The notes: generated by a model from the letters alone, not told the origin. 16,335 bases of DNA from Actinobacteria bacterium ADurb.Bin346 (GCA_002068775.1 MWAX01000153.1:1-16335); one strand, 5' to 3'; shown: positions 5,519 through 14,830, counted from the first letter of the stretch. Numbers and translations: made by a program.

Positions 5519-8500
5519 ATGGTAAAGCAAAAAATGGAAACAATGGACGGAAATGCTGCTGCAACTTATGTTGCCTACGCATTTACTGATGTAGCAGCCA
5601 TCTATCCCATAACCCCTTCTTCGACAATGGGTGAGTACGCTGACGACTGGGCAGCGCATTGCAGGAAAAATTTATTTGGCCAGAATGTTCTGGTGACAGA
5701 GCTGCAATCAGAGGGAGGGGCATCTGGAGCGGTACATGGCTCGCTTGCCGCAGGCGCGCTTTCAACAAGCTTTACAGCATCACAGGGCCTTCTTCTGATG
5801 ATTCCAAATATGTACAAGATTGCAGGAGAGCTGTTGCCGGGAGTGCTGCATGTAAGCGCAAGAACTGTAGCAACTCATGCATTATCTATTTTTGGCGATC
5901 ATTCAGACGTAATGGCCTGCAGACAAACTGGCTGGGCGCTGCTTGCATCCGGTTCCGTGCAGGAAATAATGGATCTTTCAGCGGTTACGCATCTATCTGC
6001 AATTAAAGCCAGTATACCTTTTCTGCATTTTTTTGACGGGTTCAGGACCTCCAGCGAAATACAGAAAATAAGCGTGATTGATTATGAGGATCTTGCCAGG
6101 CTTCTTGATTATGATGCTGTTAAAAGATTCAGGGACAGAGCACTCAATCCCGAACACCCCGTTACAAGAGGGACTGCACAAAATCCTGATATATTTTTTC
6201 AGGCAAGAGAAGCCCAGAACAGGTATCATGAAGCTGTTCCGGGCATCGTTGAAGAATATATGAAAAAAATCGGCGCATTAACCGGGCGAAACTATAATCT
6301 ATTTGATTATTACGGGGATCCTGATGCGGAAAATATAATAATTGCCATGGGCTCTGTAATAGAGACAATAGAAGAAACCATAGATTATCTGAATAAAAAA
6401 GGTGAAAAAGCAGGCCTTGTTAAAGTAAGGCTTTACAGGCCGTTTTCAGTAAAACATTTTCTCCAGGCGATTCCTGCTTCTGTTAAAAGAATTGCAGTAC
6501 TTGACAGGACAAAAGAGCCGGGCTCTGTTGGAGAGCCGCTTTTTGAAGATGTAAAAGCTGTATTTTATAATGAAGATAAAAAGCCGCTGATAATAGGCGG
6601 AAGGTACGGCCTTTCATCTAAAGACACAACCCCTTCTCAGATAAAGGCAGTTTTTGATAATCTTAAATCAGAAAAACCTAAGGACGGTTTTACAATAGGA
6701 ATTAATGATGATGTCACACATTATTCACTGGAAATTAAAGATGATGTAGTAGCAACTCCTGAAGGCACCATAAGCTGTAAATTCTGGGGTTACGGCTCAG
6801 ACGGCACAGTAGGCGCAAATAAGAATTCCATAAAAATAATAGGCGACAACACTGATATGTATGCACAGGGATATTTTGAATATGATTCCAAAAAATCAGG
6901 CGGCGTCACTATATCACACTTAAGGTTTGGCAAAAAACCAATTAAATCTCCGTATTTTGTGGAGTACGCTGATTTTATTGCATGTCATAATCAGGCATAT
7001 GTTAATCAGTACAATCTTGTAAAAGGTTTAAAAGACGGCGGAATATTTATTTTGAACTGTGAATGGAGCGGAGAGCAGCTTGAAGAAAAACTGCCTCCCA
7101 GCCTGAAACGTTATATAGCTGAGCATAATATTGATTTTTATATAATTGATGCAACTAAAATCGCCGGCGAGATAGGTCTGGGTAACAGGATAAACATGAT
7201 AATGCAGTCGGCATTTTTTAAGCTTGCAAAGGTCATACCATTGGACGATGCAATCAAGTATATGAAAAAAGCAGTGGCAAAAACTTATGGCTCAAAAGGC
7301 GAAGATGTTGTAAGAATGAACAATGAAGCAATAGACCGGGGTGTCGATGCAATAAAAAAAGTAAATGTCCCTCCAGCCTGGAAGGATTCAGTTGAAATAG
7401 CTGATATAAAAGGAGCGCAGGAACCTGATATCATTAAGAATTTCTTAAGGATAGTCAACAGGCATGAAGGTGATTTAATACCGGTAAGCGCCTTCTCAGG
7501 AATTGAAGATGGCAGGTTTCCTGCCGGAACTGCTGCATATGAAAAAAGGGGAATTGCCATAAATGTGCCTGAATGGCAGAAGGATAATTGCATTCAGTGC
7601 AACCAGTGCTCTTATGTATGCCCTCATGCAGTTATAAGGCCATTTCTGCTCGACGTCGGTGAGGCTGGAAAAGCTCCTTCAGATTTTGAAATGCTAGATG
7701 CAAAAGGAAAAGGCCTTGAAGGATTAAAATATAGAATACAGATAAGTTACTATGACTGCACCGGCTGCGGAAACTGCGCAGATATCTGTCCTGCAAAGCA
7801 GAAAGCCCTGGTAATGAAACCTTTTTCTTCTCAGGAAAAGCAGGCAGAATTGTGGGATTTTGCAATGACTGTAAAACCGAAGGAAAGCCTGGTTCCTGCA
7901 GACACAGTTAAGGGGAGCCAGTTCAGGCAACCGCTGCTGGAATTTTCAGGAGCATGCGCCGGCTGCGGCGAATCTCCATATGTAAAACTTGTAACGCAGC
8001 TTTATGGCGACAGAATGCTAATTGCAGGAGCAACCGGGTGCTCTTCCATATGGGGAGCAAGCGCTCCTTCGATGCCTTATACTAAGAATTTTAAAGGCAA
8101 AGGGCCTGTATACTCGAATTCACTTTTTGAAGATGCAGCGGAATACGGATATGGCATGGTTTTGGGATTTACACAGCTGAGGGATCAGATAGAGATGCTT
8201 GCCGGTGAATTGCTGAAAATCAATATAAGCCAGGAAATCAAAGATGCGCTTTCAGAATGGATCGCTTCAAAGGAAAATGGCGATGAGAGTAAAGTTGCGT
8301 CAGAGAAACTCCTTGACGCTCTTTCGTCAAAGATGAAAGACCCGGCTGCTGAAGAATTGCGCAATAAAATGTTAAAGCTTAAAGACTTTTTTATTAAGAA
8401 ATCAGTCTGGTCTCTTGGAGGAGATGGATGGGCCTATGATATCGGATATGGAGGGCTTGATCATGTTCTTGCTTCAAACAGGGATATTAATGTATTAGTG

Positions 8501-9049
8501 CTCGATACAGAGGTTTACTCAAACACAGGCGGCCAGTCGTCAAAGGCAACACCTAAAGGTGCTGTTGCAAAATTTGCAACAGCAGGAAAAAGAGTGAAGA
8601 AAAAAGACCTTGCTCTTATCTCAATATCATATGGTTATATTTATGTTGCACAGATAGCCATGGGTGCCAGCATGAACCAGACTTTAAAAGCAATAAGAGA
8701 AGCAGAAGCATATAAAGGTCCTTCCATTGTCATTGCTTACTCGACCTGCATAAATCATGGCATTAAGTCAGGCATGGCAACTTCTCAGACAAGACAGAAA
8801 CAGGCAGTGGATTCAGGATACTGGCATCTTTTCAGATATAATCCGGATCTTAAAAAAGAAGGAAAAAATCCATTTATTCTTGATTCAAAAGAGCCAAAGG
8901 AATCATTCAGAGACTTTTTAATGGGTGAAGTCAGATACTCTTCACTGGTTAAAAGTTTCCCTGAAGATGCAGAGCGGCTGTTTGCAGAAGCTGAACAGGA
9001 AGCAAAAGAAAAATACCAGACTTATAAGAGGATGGCTGAGGGAATCTAG
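5519..9049 (+). CDS. nifJ: Pyruvate:ferredoxin (flavodoxin) oxidoreductase, single-chain
   Basis: The enzyme converts pyruvate, CoA and oxidised ferredoxin to acetyl-CoA, CO2 and reduced ferredoxin (reversibly), a central reaction of anaerobes. The 1176-residue chain carries all domains of the homodimeric type. They include the N-terminal pyrimidine-binding domain with YPITPSS (29-35), the TPP-contacting glutamate near E65 and substrate arginine R115 in HVSAR. A ferredoxin-like domain has two 4Fe-4S motifs (C691, C694, C697, C701 and C747, C750, C753, C757). The C-terminal TPP domain has proximal-cluster cysteines C813, C816, C841 and C1077 and a GDGWAYD...YSNTGGQ motif (about 967-1000). These spacings match the Desulfovibrio africanus enzyme closely. 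ATAGGAG at 5504-5510 supports the ATG. It leads an operon with lysC starting one base after its stop. Confidence 0.97.
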   Translation: MVKQKMETMDGNAAATYVAYAFTDVAAIYPITPSSTMGEYADDWAAHCRKNLFGQNVLVTELQSEGGASGAVHGSLAAGALSTSFTASQGLLLMIPNMYKIAGELLPGVLHVSARTVATHALSIFGDHSDVMACRQTGWALLASGSVQEIMDLSAVTHLSAIKASIPFLHFFDGFRTSSEIQKISVIDYEDLARLLDYDAVKRFRDRALNPEHPVTRGTAQNPDIFFQAREAQNRYHEAVPGIVEEYMKKIGALTGRNYNLFDYYGDPDAENIIIAMGSVIETIEETIDYLNKKGEKAGLVKVRLYRPFSVKHFLQAIPASVKRIAVLDRTKEPGSVGEPLFEDVKAVFYNEDKKPLIIGGRYGLSSKDTTPSQIKAVFDNLKSEKPKDGFTIGINDDVTHYSLEIKDDVVATPEGTISCKFWGYGSDGTVGANKNSIKIIGDNTDMYAQGYFEYDSKKSGGVTISHLRFGKKPIKSPYFVEYADFIACHNQAYVNQYNLVKGLKDGGIFILNCEWSGEQLEEKLPPSLKRYIAEHNIDFYIIDATKIAGEIGLGNRINMIMQSAFFKLAKVIPLDDAIKYMKKAVAKTYGSKGEDVVRMNNEAIDRGVDAIKKVNVPPAWKDSVEIADIKGAQEPDIIKNFLRIVNRHEGDLIPVSAFSGIEDGRFPAGTAAYEKRGIAINVPEWQKDNCIQCNQCSYVCPHAVIRPFLLDVGEAGKAPSDFEMLDAKGKGLEGLKYRIQISYYDCTGCGNCADICPAKQKALVMKPFSSQEKQAELWDFAMTVKPKESLVPADTVKGSQFRQPLLEFSGACAGCGESPYVKLVTQLYGDRMLIAGATGCSSIWGASAPSMPYTKNFKGKGPVYSNSLFEDAAEYGYGMVLGFTQLRDQIEMLAGELLKINISQEIKDALSEWIASKENGDESKVASEKLLDALSSKMKDPAAEELRNKMLKLKDFFIKKSVWSLGGDGWAYDIGYGGLDHVLASNRDINVLVLDTEVYSNTGGQSSKATPKGAVAKFATAGKRVKKKDLALISISYGYIYVAQIAMGASMNQTLKAIREAEAYKGPSIVIAYSTCINHGIKSGMATSQTRQKQAVDSGYWHLFRYNPDLKKEGKNPFILDSKEPKESFRDFLMGEVRYSSLVKSFPEDAERLFAEAEQEAKEKYQTYKRMAEGI

Positions 9050-9050
9050 A

Positions 9051-10298
9051 ATGACTGGTAAAAACGGAATTATTGTCATGAAATTCGGCGGAACCTCCGT
9101 GGGTGATCCTGAAAAAATAGCCAGAGTTGCAGGCAGGGTCATAAAAGCAAAAAGTTCCGGCAGTAGAGTTGTGGTAGTCGTATCGGCAATGGGCGATACG
9201 ACTGACGACCTTATTGAGCTTGCATCAAAAATAAGCATAAATCCCGGCAGAAGAGAAATGGACATGCTGCTTTCAACAGGAGAGCAGATTTCAATAGCGC
9301 TTCTGGCAATGGCAATATCAGAAAAAGGCTGCAGCAGTATTTCACTTACAGGAAATCAGGCAGGCATCATTACAGATGAAGTTTATTCCAATGCAAAAAT
9401 TATCAGCATAAACAACTCAAGGATACTAAGAGAGCTTAAATCAGGAAAGATTGTAATAGTGGCCGGTTTTCAGGGAGTAAATAATGCAGGCGACATAACT
9501 ACACTTGGCAGAGGCGGCTCAGACACAACTGCAGTTGCGCTTGCAGCTGTGCTTGATGCAAAGCACTGTGAGATTTATACTGATGTTGATGGAGTTTACA
9601 CAGCTGATCCCAATATTGTCAGTGAGGCAAAAAAGATTAAAGGACTCTCCTATGAAGAAATGCTGGAGCTTGCATCCTCCGGTGCAAAAGTTCTTCATTT
9701 GAGAGCTGTGGAATTTGCAAATAAACATAATGTAGTTTTGCATGTAAGATCAAGTTTTAATGATAATGAAGGGACTTGGGTAATGGATGAATCTAAAATA
9801 ATTGAAAAAATGGAAAGGCCTGTTGTTACAGGTGTGACATATGATACAAACCAGGTAAAAATAACTGTGTTTGGTCTTAAAGACATCCCTGGCATAGCTG
9901 CAAAGCTTTTTGGAGCATTTGCTGCTGAAAATATAAATGTCGACCTCATTGTTCAGAATATCAGTGAAAAAGGCGTATCAACTATTTCATTTACTATAGG
10001 AAATGAAGACACAGCTATTGCAAAAAAGGTCCTTGAAGGATTAAAAAGCAGAATAGAATTCAGTACTGCTGATATTAACTCTGCAGTTGCAAAAGTATCA
10101 ATAGTCGGTGCAGGGATGCAGACACACGCTGGAGTTGCTTCTAAAATGTTTGACATCCTTTCCGGTGAAAACATTAATATCGAGATGATAAGCACTTCAC
10201 CAATAAGGATTTCCTGTGTAATACTTAAAGAGAAGGTTAAATCAGCAGTTAAAGCTTTACACAGCGGTTTTGAGCTTGACAGGGAAAAGGGCCTTTAG
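9051..10298 (+). CDS. lysC: Aspartokinase (aspartate kinase), monofunctional
   Basis: Aspartokinase phosphorylates aspartate, the first step to lysine, diaminopimelate, threonine and methionine. I place the start at ATG 9051, giving 415 residues. A longer open frame exists upstream but overlaps nifJ, and GAGGGA at about 9038-9043 suits this ATG. The kinase domain shows VMKFGGTSVGDP (9-20), STGEQIS, VAGFQG and the GRGGSDTT nucleotide-binding segment. Two ACT regulatory domains follow from about residue 265; PGIAAKLFGAFAAENINVD is the clear core of the first. ACT domains suggest feedback inhibition by lysine and/or threonine, as known for the family. The gene begins one base after the nifJ stop and is followed by asd, the next enzyme of the pathway. 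Confidence 0.96.
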   Translation: MTGKNGIIVMKFGGTSVGDPEKIARVAGRVIKAKSSGSRVVVVVSAMGDTTDDLIELASKISINPGRREMDMLLSTGEQISIALLAMAISEKGCSSISLTGNQAGIITDEVYSNAKIISINNSRILRELKSGKIVIVAGFQGVNNAGDITTLGRGGSDTTAVALAAVLDAKHCEIYTDVDGVYTADPNIVSEAKKIKGLSYEEMLELASSGAKVLHLRAVEFANKHNVVLHVRSSFNDNEGTWVMDESKIIEKMERPVVTGVTYDTNQVKITVFGLKDIPGIAAKLFGAFAAENINVDLIVQNISEKGVSTISFTIGNEDTAIAKKVLEGLKSRIEFSTADINSAVAKVSIVGAGMQTHAGVASKMFDILSGENINIEMISTSPIRISCVILKEKVKSAVKALHSGFELDREKGL

Positions 10299-10302
10299 GA
10301 GG
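10297..10302 (+). promoter_or_regulatory. Ribosome binding site deciding the asd start
   Basis: A perfect AGGAGG overlaps the lysC stop codon and sits 8 nt from TTG 10311. This favours that rare start over TTG 10305, which is too close to the site. Confidence 0.75.
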
Positions 10303-10310
10303 TTTTGAGG

Positions 10311-11327
10311 TTGAAACAATATAATGTTGCAGTTGCCGGAGTTACAGGTGCAGTCGGAAATGTTCTGCTCTCCATAATGCAGGAAAGAAAATTTCCGGTA
10401 AAAAATCTTACTGCGCTTGCTTCAGTCAGGTCGGAAGGTAAAAAAATAAAATTTCTGGATGAAGAAATTGAAATAAAAGAATTATCAGAAAATTCTTTTA
10501 AAAACATTGACATTGCCCTGTTTTCAGCAGGGGCCTCCAGATCAAAAGAATTTGCTCCGCATGCTGCAGAAAGCGGAGCAGTAGTAATTGACAATAGCAG
10601 CGCTTTCAGGATGGATGATGAAATACCGCTTGTAGTGCCTGAGGTAAACCCGAATGATGCATTTAGACATAAAGGAATAATTGCAAACCCTAACTGCTCC
10701 ACAATCATAATGGCAGTTGCAATAAAGCCATTGTATGATATATCGCCCATAAAGAGAATTGTTGTCTCGACCTATCAGTCTGTATCAGGTGCAGGAGCTA
10801 AAGCAATAGCGGAACTTGAAAAACAGTCAAGAGAAATAATATGCGAAGGTAAAAAAGTAATAAATTGCAGTGTTTTTCCAGTTCAGATTGCTTTTAATGT
10901 GATTCCCCATATAGATGTGTTCCTGGAGAATGGTTATACAAAAGAAGAAATGAAAATGCACAATGAAACGCGTAAAATATTCAATGATTACAATCTTTCA
11001 GTGAGTGCGACAACTGTGCGGGTCCCCGTTTTTACTTCACACTCTGAGTCAATAAATATCGAAACAAGAGATAAAATAACTGTTTCGCAGGCGCGAAAAG
11101 CATTTTTGGAAGGCAGCGGTTTGACCCTGATGGATGATATAAGTAATATTGTATATCCCACTCCGCTTGATTCTTCAGGAAAAGATAATGTGTTTATCGG
11201 AAGAATAAGAGAAGACATATCTGTTGAAAATGGATTAAGCCTGTGGGCAGTGGGTGACCAGCTGCGAAAAGGCGCAGCATTAAATGCTGTCCAGATAGCT
11301 GAACTTATATGCGGAATAAAAAGCTAA
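10311..11327 (+). CDS. asd: Aspartate-semialdehyde dehydrogenase
   Basis: The enzyme reduces aspartyl-phosphate to aspartate semialdehyde with NADPH, the second step of the aspartate-family pathway, using the product of the upstream lysC. I choose TTG at 10311 (338 residues). AGGAGG at 10297-10302 lies 8 nt before it but only 2 nt before the alternative TTG at 10305. The lysC stop TAG (10296-10298) overlaps that ribosome binding site, so the two genes are probably coupled. Visible features are the NADP-binding loop GVTGAVG (10-16), catalytic C129 in NPNCST, QSVSGAGAKA (156-165), and R237 and H244 in RVPVFTSHSES. The length is normal. It is the last gene of the operon and converges on rarA. 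Confidence 0.95.
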   Translation: MKQYNVAVAGVTGAVGNVLLSIMQERKFPVKNLTALASVRSEGKKIKFLDEEIEIKELSENSFKNIDIALFSAGASRSKEFAPHAAESGAVVIDNSSAFRMDDEIPLVVPEVNPNDAFRHKGIIANPNCSTIIMAVAIKPLYDISPIKRIVVSTYQSVSGAGAKAIAELEKQSREIICEGKKVINCSVFPVQIAFNVIPHIDVFLENGYTKEEMKMHNETRKIFNDYNLSVSATTVRVPVFTSHSESINIETRDKITVSQARKAFLEGSGLTLMDDISNIVYPTPLDSSGKDNVFIGRIREDISVENGLSLWAVGDQLRKGAALNAVQIAELICGIKS

Positions 11328-11382
11328 AACTTTTTTAAAGCAAATTAATAAAAACAGAAGCAATGCCGGCTCTTAATTGTTA

Positions 11383-11430
11383 AGTATTTAAAAGGTTCAG
11401 TATTTAAAGGGTCCAGTATTTAAAAGGGTC
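11383..11430. repeat. Three 16-bp tandem repeats between asd and rarA
   Basis: Three adjacent units occupy 11383-11398, 11399-11414 and 11415-11430: AGTATTTAAAAGGTTC, AGTATTTAAAGGGTCC and AGTATTTAAAAGGGTC. A partial fourth copy, AGTATTTATTCC, lies at 11435-11446 after a 4-nt interruption. It includes the last base of the rarA stop codon and the final rarA codons. The array is in the gap between two convergent genes. No strong terminator hairpin was found there. Confidence 0.85.
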
Positions 11431-11432
11431 AG

Positions 11433-12797
11433 TTAGTATTTATTCCGAAATTTTTCTTTTAATTCTTTAAGTTTTTCAAGTCTTTCTTTAAGCTCTTTTT
11501 CAAAACCCCTGCCTGTAGGCTGGTAATATTTGCGGGTTTTTAATTCAAGCGGCATATAGGACTGATATACCACAGCATTTTCATGATTGTGGGGATAAAT
11601 ATAATCTTTTGAATAGCCAAGTTCCTTCATCAGCTTTGTAGGCGCATTCCTTATATGCATTGGCACCGGCAGCGACTGATAGTTTTTTATATCTTCCATA
11701 ACTTTTGAATAAGTTGTGTATATTGCATTGCTTTTAGGAGCAAGCGAAAGATATATTGCTGCTTCCAGTATGGCAAGATATCCTTCAGGCGGGCCAATGA
11801 AATTAAAAGCTTCTTTTGCATCCAGTGTTACTTTAAGTGCAGCAGGGTCTGCCAGGCCTATGTCTTCAGATGCAAATCTTACCATCCTGCGAAGTATGTA
11901 CATGGGGTCTTCACCGCTTTCAATCATGCGAAGTGTCCAGTAAACCGATGCATCAGGATCGCTTCCCCTCATGCTTTTATGAAGAGCAGAGATGAGGTTA
12001 AAATGTTCTTCGCCGTCCTTATCATAAAGGAGCGCTTTTTTCTGGATAATATTTTCAATAAGAGGAATATCTATTTTAAGAGTCCTACCTTCAGTATCGG
12101 ATCTGAGCCCTGCGCCGCCTGATGCAATTTCAAGTATGTTATATGCTATCCTTGAGTCGCCATCGCAGAAGCTGGAAATAAAAGAAATAGTTGAATCATC
12201 AATTTCTATGTCAAAGTTACCCAGGCCTCTTTCTTTATCTGTAATCGCATTTCTCAGGAGCGTCTCTATTTCCTGAGAAGAAAGTTTGTTAAGGACATAT
12301 ACCTTACACCTTGAAAGAAGAGCAGATATTATTTCAAAACTTGGATTTTCAGTTGTTGCGCCAATCAGAACAATCGTTCCGTCTTCAATGTAGGGAAGGA
12401 ATGCATCCTGCTGGGCCTTATTAAATCTGTGAATTTCATCTATGAACAATATAGTCCTCTTATTTTGAGTCCTTTTTTCAATTTGCGCAAACATCATCAC
12501 TTCTTTTATCTGTTTTATTCCGGACGTTACAGCAGAATAAGAAATAAACCTGCTTTTTGTTTTGTTGGCTATTATTTTGGCAAGAGTGGTTTTGCCGCAT
12601 CCGGGTGGACCCCAGAATATGATGGAAAAAAGCCTGTCTTCATTAATCATTTTTTCAAGAACTTTGCCTGAGCCTACAAGATGTTCCTGGCCAATAAACC
12701 CGGCAAGGTCAACAGGTCTCATTCTCTCTGCAAGTGGAGCGAATCTTTTAAAACTTGCGCCATCATCATTTTTTTCCAGCTCTTCAAAAAGGGTCAT
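11433..12797 (-). CDS. rarA: Replication-associated recombination protein A (RarA/MgsA), AAA+ ATPase
   Basis: RarA is a clamp-loader-like ATPase that acts at stalled replication forks and single-stranded gaps. I choose ATG at 12795-12797 (454 residues), because GGAG at 12809-12812 on the minus strand precedes it by a reasonable distance. The ATG six codons upstream (12813-12815) lacks such a site. Motifs seen are the N-terminal LAERMRP and GQEHLVG, Walker A GPPGCGKTT (63-71), Walker B LFIDEIHRF (117-125), sensor-1 GATTENPSF (146-154), the SRC motif (162-164), and the C-terminal YIYPHNHEN and YYQPTGRGFE blocks that set RarA apart from other AAA+ clamp loaders. It is transcribed alone, opposite to its neighbours. 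Confidence 0.96.
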   Translation of the reverse strand: MTLFEELEKNDDGASFKRFAPLAERMRPVDLAGFIGQEHLVGSGKVLEKMINEDRLFSIIFWGPPGCGKTTLAKIIANKTKSRFISYSAVTSGIKQIKEVMMFAQIEKRTQNKRTILFIDEIHRFNKAQQDAFLPYIEDGTIVLIGATTENPSFEIISALLSRCKVYVLNKLSSQEIETLLRNAITDKERGLGNFDIEIDDSTISFISSFCDGDSRIAYNILEIASGGAGLRSDTEGRTLKIDIPLIENIIQKKALLYDKDGEEHFNLISALHKSMRGSDPDASVYWTLRMIESGEDPMYILRRMVRFASEDIGLADPAALKVTLDAKEAFNFIGPPEGYLAILEAAIYLSLAPKSNAIYTTYSKVMEDIKNYQSLPVPMHIRNAPTKLMKELGYSKDYIYPHNHENAVVYQSYMPLELKTRKYYQPTGRGFEKELKERLEKLKELKEKFRNKY

Positions 12798-12972
12798 TTT
12801 TATTAAACTCCGCATACAATTTTTAAAAAACCAGATTTATTTTAATCAAATTGTGACAAAAAGACCACAAAACCCTGCCAGCAGTCAGGCAGCATGCCCG
12901 GCAACAGTTATTTGAAAAAAAGGCATAAACAAATTAAAATGTTTTAGAAAAATCTCTGGCTGAAAAATTAGT
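12798..12972. promoter_or_regulatory. Divergent intergenic region between rarA and the PfkB kinase gene
   Basis: This 175-bp gap must carry the signals for two divergent units, but no promoter here matches consensus well. On the minus strand a TTGTCA (12852-12857) is a possible -35 for rarA without a good -10 at the right distance. A short palindrome-like block CTGCC...GGCAG lies around 12874-12891. No ribosome binding site is evident before the downstream ATG at 12973. Confidence 0.3.
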
Positions 12973-13980
12973 ATGGAAAATTTAAAAGATAAAATAATCA
13001 GTGTCACGGGCATTGGAAATGCCATTGTCGATATTGCAGCAAATGTTGATGAGGATTTCCTGAAAACATGTGACATGGCAAAGGGATCGATGAAGCTTAT
13101 TTGCGAGGCTGAAGCAAAAAAGCTTCACTCTAGTATAAATGCCACAGGCATGATATCAGGCGGCTCTGCGGCAAACACTATTGCAGGGCTTGCAGTTCTT
13201 GGGCACAAAGTTGCATTTATCGGAAAAGTAAAAGATGACTATCTTGGAAAAATATTTGAGTCCGAGCTTAAAAAACTTGGAGTAATATTCAATACAAAAA
13301 AAGCGCCAGCAGACCCGGAGACTGCCTCAACTGCAAGCTGCATTGTCATGACCACACCGGACGCACAGAGGACAATGAGCACATGCCTTGGCATTGCCGG
13401 TGAGCTTTCATCAGACGACATTGAGATAAATCTTATAAAAAGTTCAGAAATTGTATATATAGAGGGCTATCTATGGGATCAGGATGCTGCAAAAAAAGCA
13501 ATAAAAAAAGCAATCAGCATATCAAAAAGGTATGGTTCCAAAGTCGCCTTCAGCCTTTCCGATTCATTTTGTGTTGAAAGACATAAAAAAGAATTCCTGG
13601 ATATTGTAAAAAATCCTGCAGATGTGGTATTTGCAAATGAAAGCGAGATAATGAGCCTTTTTTCCGCAGATGATTTTAATGCTGCTGTTTTAATGTGCAG
13701 GGACCTAAATGCAATAATTGCAATCACCAGGTCTGAAAAAGGGTCGGTTATAGTATCAGGAAAAGATATTGTAATGATAGAACCCGTAAGGACAGAAATC
13801 ATAGACAGCACAGGTGCCGGCGACCTCTATGCTGCTGGTTTTTTAAGCGGATACCTGCAGGGGAAAGAACTAAGTGATTGCGGTAAGATGGGAAGCATAC
13901 TGGCATCAGAAATTATTACACATACAGGAGCAAGGCCGCAGAAGCCGCTGCTCGAGCTGCTTTCAATTCATGGATTATAA
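12973..13980 (+). CDS. PfkB-family carbohydrate/nucleoside kinase, adenosine-kinase-like
   Basis: The 335-residue protein is a PfkB (ribokinase superfamily) kinase. It has the N-terminal signature GNAIVDI (15-21), the substrate-binding ISGGSAANT (61-69), and the C-terminal ATP and catalytic motif DSTGAGDLYAAGF (278-290) with catalytic aspartate D284. The overall pattern, such as SGGSAANTIAGLAVLG and TPDAQRTMSTCLG, is like the adenosine-kinase-type subgroup, which phosphorylates adenosine or a related nucleoside or sugar. Neighbouring methylthioadenosine phosphorylase and purC genes support a purine link, but the substrate remains unproven. An in-frame TGA at 12961-12963 makes ATG 12973 the most upstream ATG. 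No Shine-Dalgarno sequence is obvious. It is 40 bp from the next gene on the same strand and probably in one operon with it. Confidence 0.85.
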   Translation: MENLKDKIISVTGIGNAIVDIAANVDEDFLKTCDMAKGSMKLICEAEAKKLHSSINATGMISGGSAANTIAGLAVLGHKVAFIGKVKDDYLGKIFESELKKLGVIFNTKKAPADPETASTASCIVMTTPDAQRTMSTCLGIAGELSSDDIEINLIKSSEIVYIEGYLWDQDAAKKAIKKAISISKRYGSKVAFSLSDSFCVERHKKEFLDIVKNPADVVFANESEIMSLFSADDFNAAVLMCRDLNAIIAITRSEKGSVIVSGKDIVMIEPVRTEIIDSTGAGDLYAAGFLSGYLQGKELSDCGKMGSILASEIITHTGARPQKPLLELLSIHGL

Positions 13981-14020
13981 ATTATATTGATTTGCTGCAA
14001 ACTTATTTTCAAGGAGTAAG

Positions 14021-14830
14021 ATGAAAAAAAATACAAATGCTGAAATAGGGGTTTTTGGGGGTTCCGGTTTTTATAATTTCCTGAAAATAAAAGAGGAAAT
14101 AAATTTAAAGACACCTTATGGCAAACCATCAGATTCAATAATTATCGGTGAGCTGGAAGGTAAAAATGTGGCGTTTTTGCCAAGACACGGAAAAAATCAT
14201 TCAATCCCCCCGCACAGAATAAATTACAGAGCTAATGTTTATGCAATGAAACAGCTTGGTGTAAAAAGAATTTTTGCCCCATGCGCTGCGGGAAGCCTCC
14301 AGCCTCATATAAAACCAGGCGATTTTGTAATATGTGATCAGTTTGTTGACAGGACAAACTGCAGAAATGATACGTTTTATGATGGGCCTGAAGTGATTCA
14401 TATTTCAACAGCAGAGCCTTACTGCCCGGTTTTAAGGGATGCTGTCATGCAATCATCACAGAGACTCAAGATTCCTTATCATGGTAATGGCACTGTTGTC
14501 ATAATACAGGGCCCGAGGTTTTCAACAAAATCTGAAAGCAGATGGTACTCAGCCCGTGGCTGGGAGGTAATTAACATGACGCAATACCCGGAAGTGACAC
14601 TGGCAAGAGAGCTCGAAATATGTTATGTGAATATCTCTCTTATAACAGATTATGATGCGGGGCTGGAAGGTCATCCTGGTGTCAAACCTGTATCAGGAAG
14701 CGATGTGATAAAGATATTCAATGAAAATAATGATAAATTAAGATCTTTATTATTTGACGCCATACCGGCAGTCCCGCAGGAAAGAAGTTGTGTCTGTGCG
14801 ACGGCGCTGACCGGAGCAGCAATAAAATGA
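14021..14830 (+). CDS. mtnP: S-methyl-5'-thioadenosine phosphorylase family (MTAP/MTIP)
   Basis: The family splits methylthioadenosine, a by-product of polyamine and other S-adenosylmethionine reactions, with phosphate into adenine and methylthioribose-1-phosphate. The 269-residue protein shows the phosphate loop GVFGGSGFYN (10-19), LPRHGKNHSIPPHRINYRAN (53-72), IQGPRFSTKSE (162-172), the substrate-site block NMTQYPEVTLARE (185-197) and TDYD with D210 and D212, which in human MTAP contact adenine. The Cys-rich C-terminal segment CVCATAL is common in bacterial members. Preference for adenine over inosine-type substrates cannot be settled from sequence. AAGGAG at about 14011-14016 supports the ATG. 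The TGA stop overlaps the ATG of the glycerate kinase gene (ATGA), indicating coupled translation. Confidence 0.9.
   Translation: MKKNTNAEIGVFGGSGFYNFLKIKEEINLKTPYGKPSDSIIIGELEGKNVAFLPRHGKNHSIPPHRINYRANVYAMKQLGVKRIFAPCAAGSLQPHIKPGDFVICDQFVDRTNCRNDTFYDGPEVIHISTAEPYCPVLRDAVMQSSQRLKIPYHGNGTVVIIQGPRFSTKSESRWYSARGWEVINMTQYPEVTLARELEICYVNISLITDYDAGLEGHPGVKPVSGSDVIKIFNENNDKLRSLLFDAIPAVPQERSCVCATALTGAAIK

Noticed and set aside
8925..9050. N-terminal extension of aspartokinase by 42 codons
   Set aside because: The extension lies inside the end of nifJ, and the family N-terminus begins right after ATG 9051, which has its own ribosome binding site.
12851..12870. TTGTGA...CCACAA resembling a Rex redox-repressor site upstream of rarA
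   Set aside because: The half-sites are not a proper match and the spacing is 8 instead of 6, so it does not fit the known TTGTGA-N6-TCACAA pattern.
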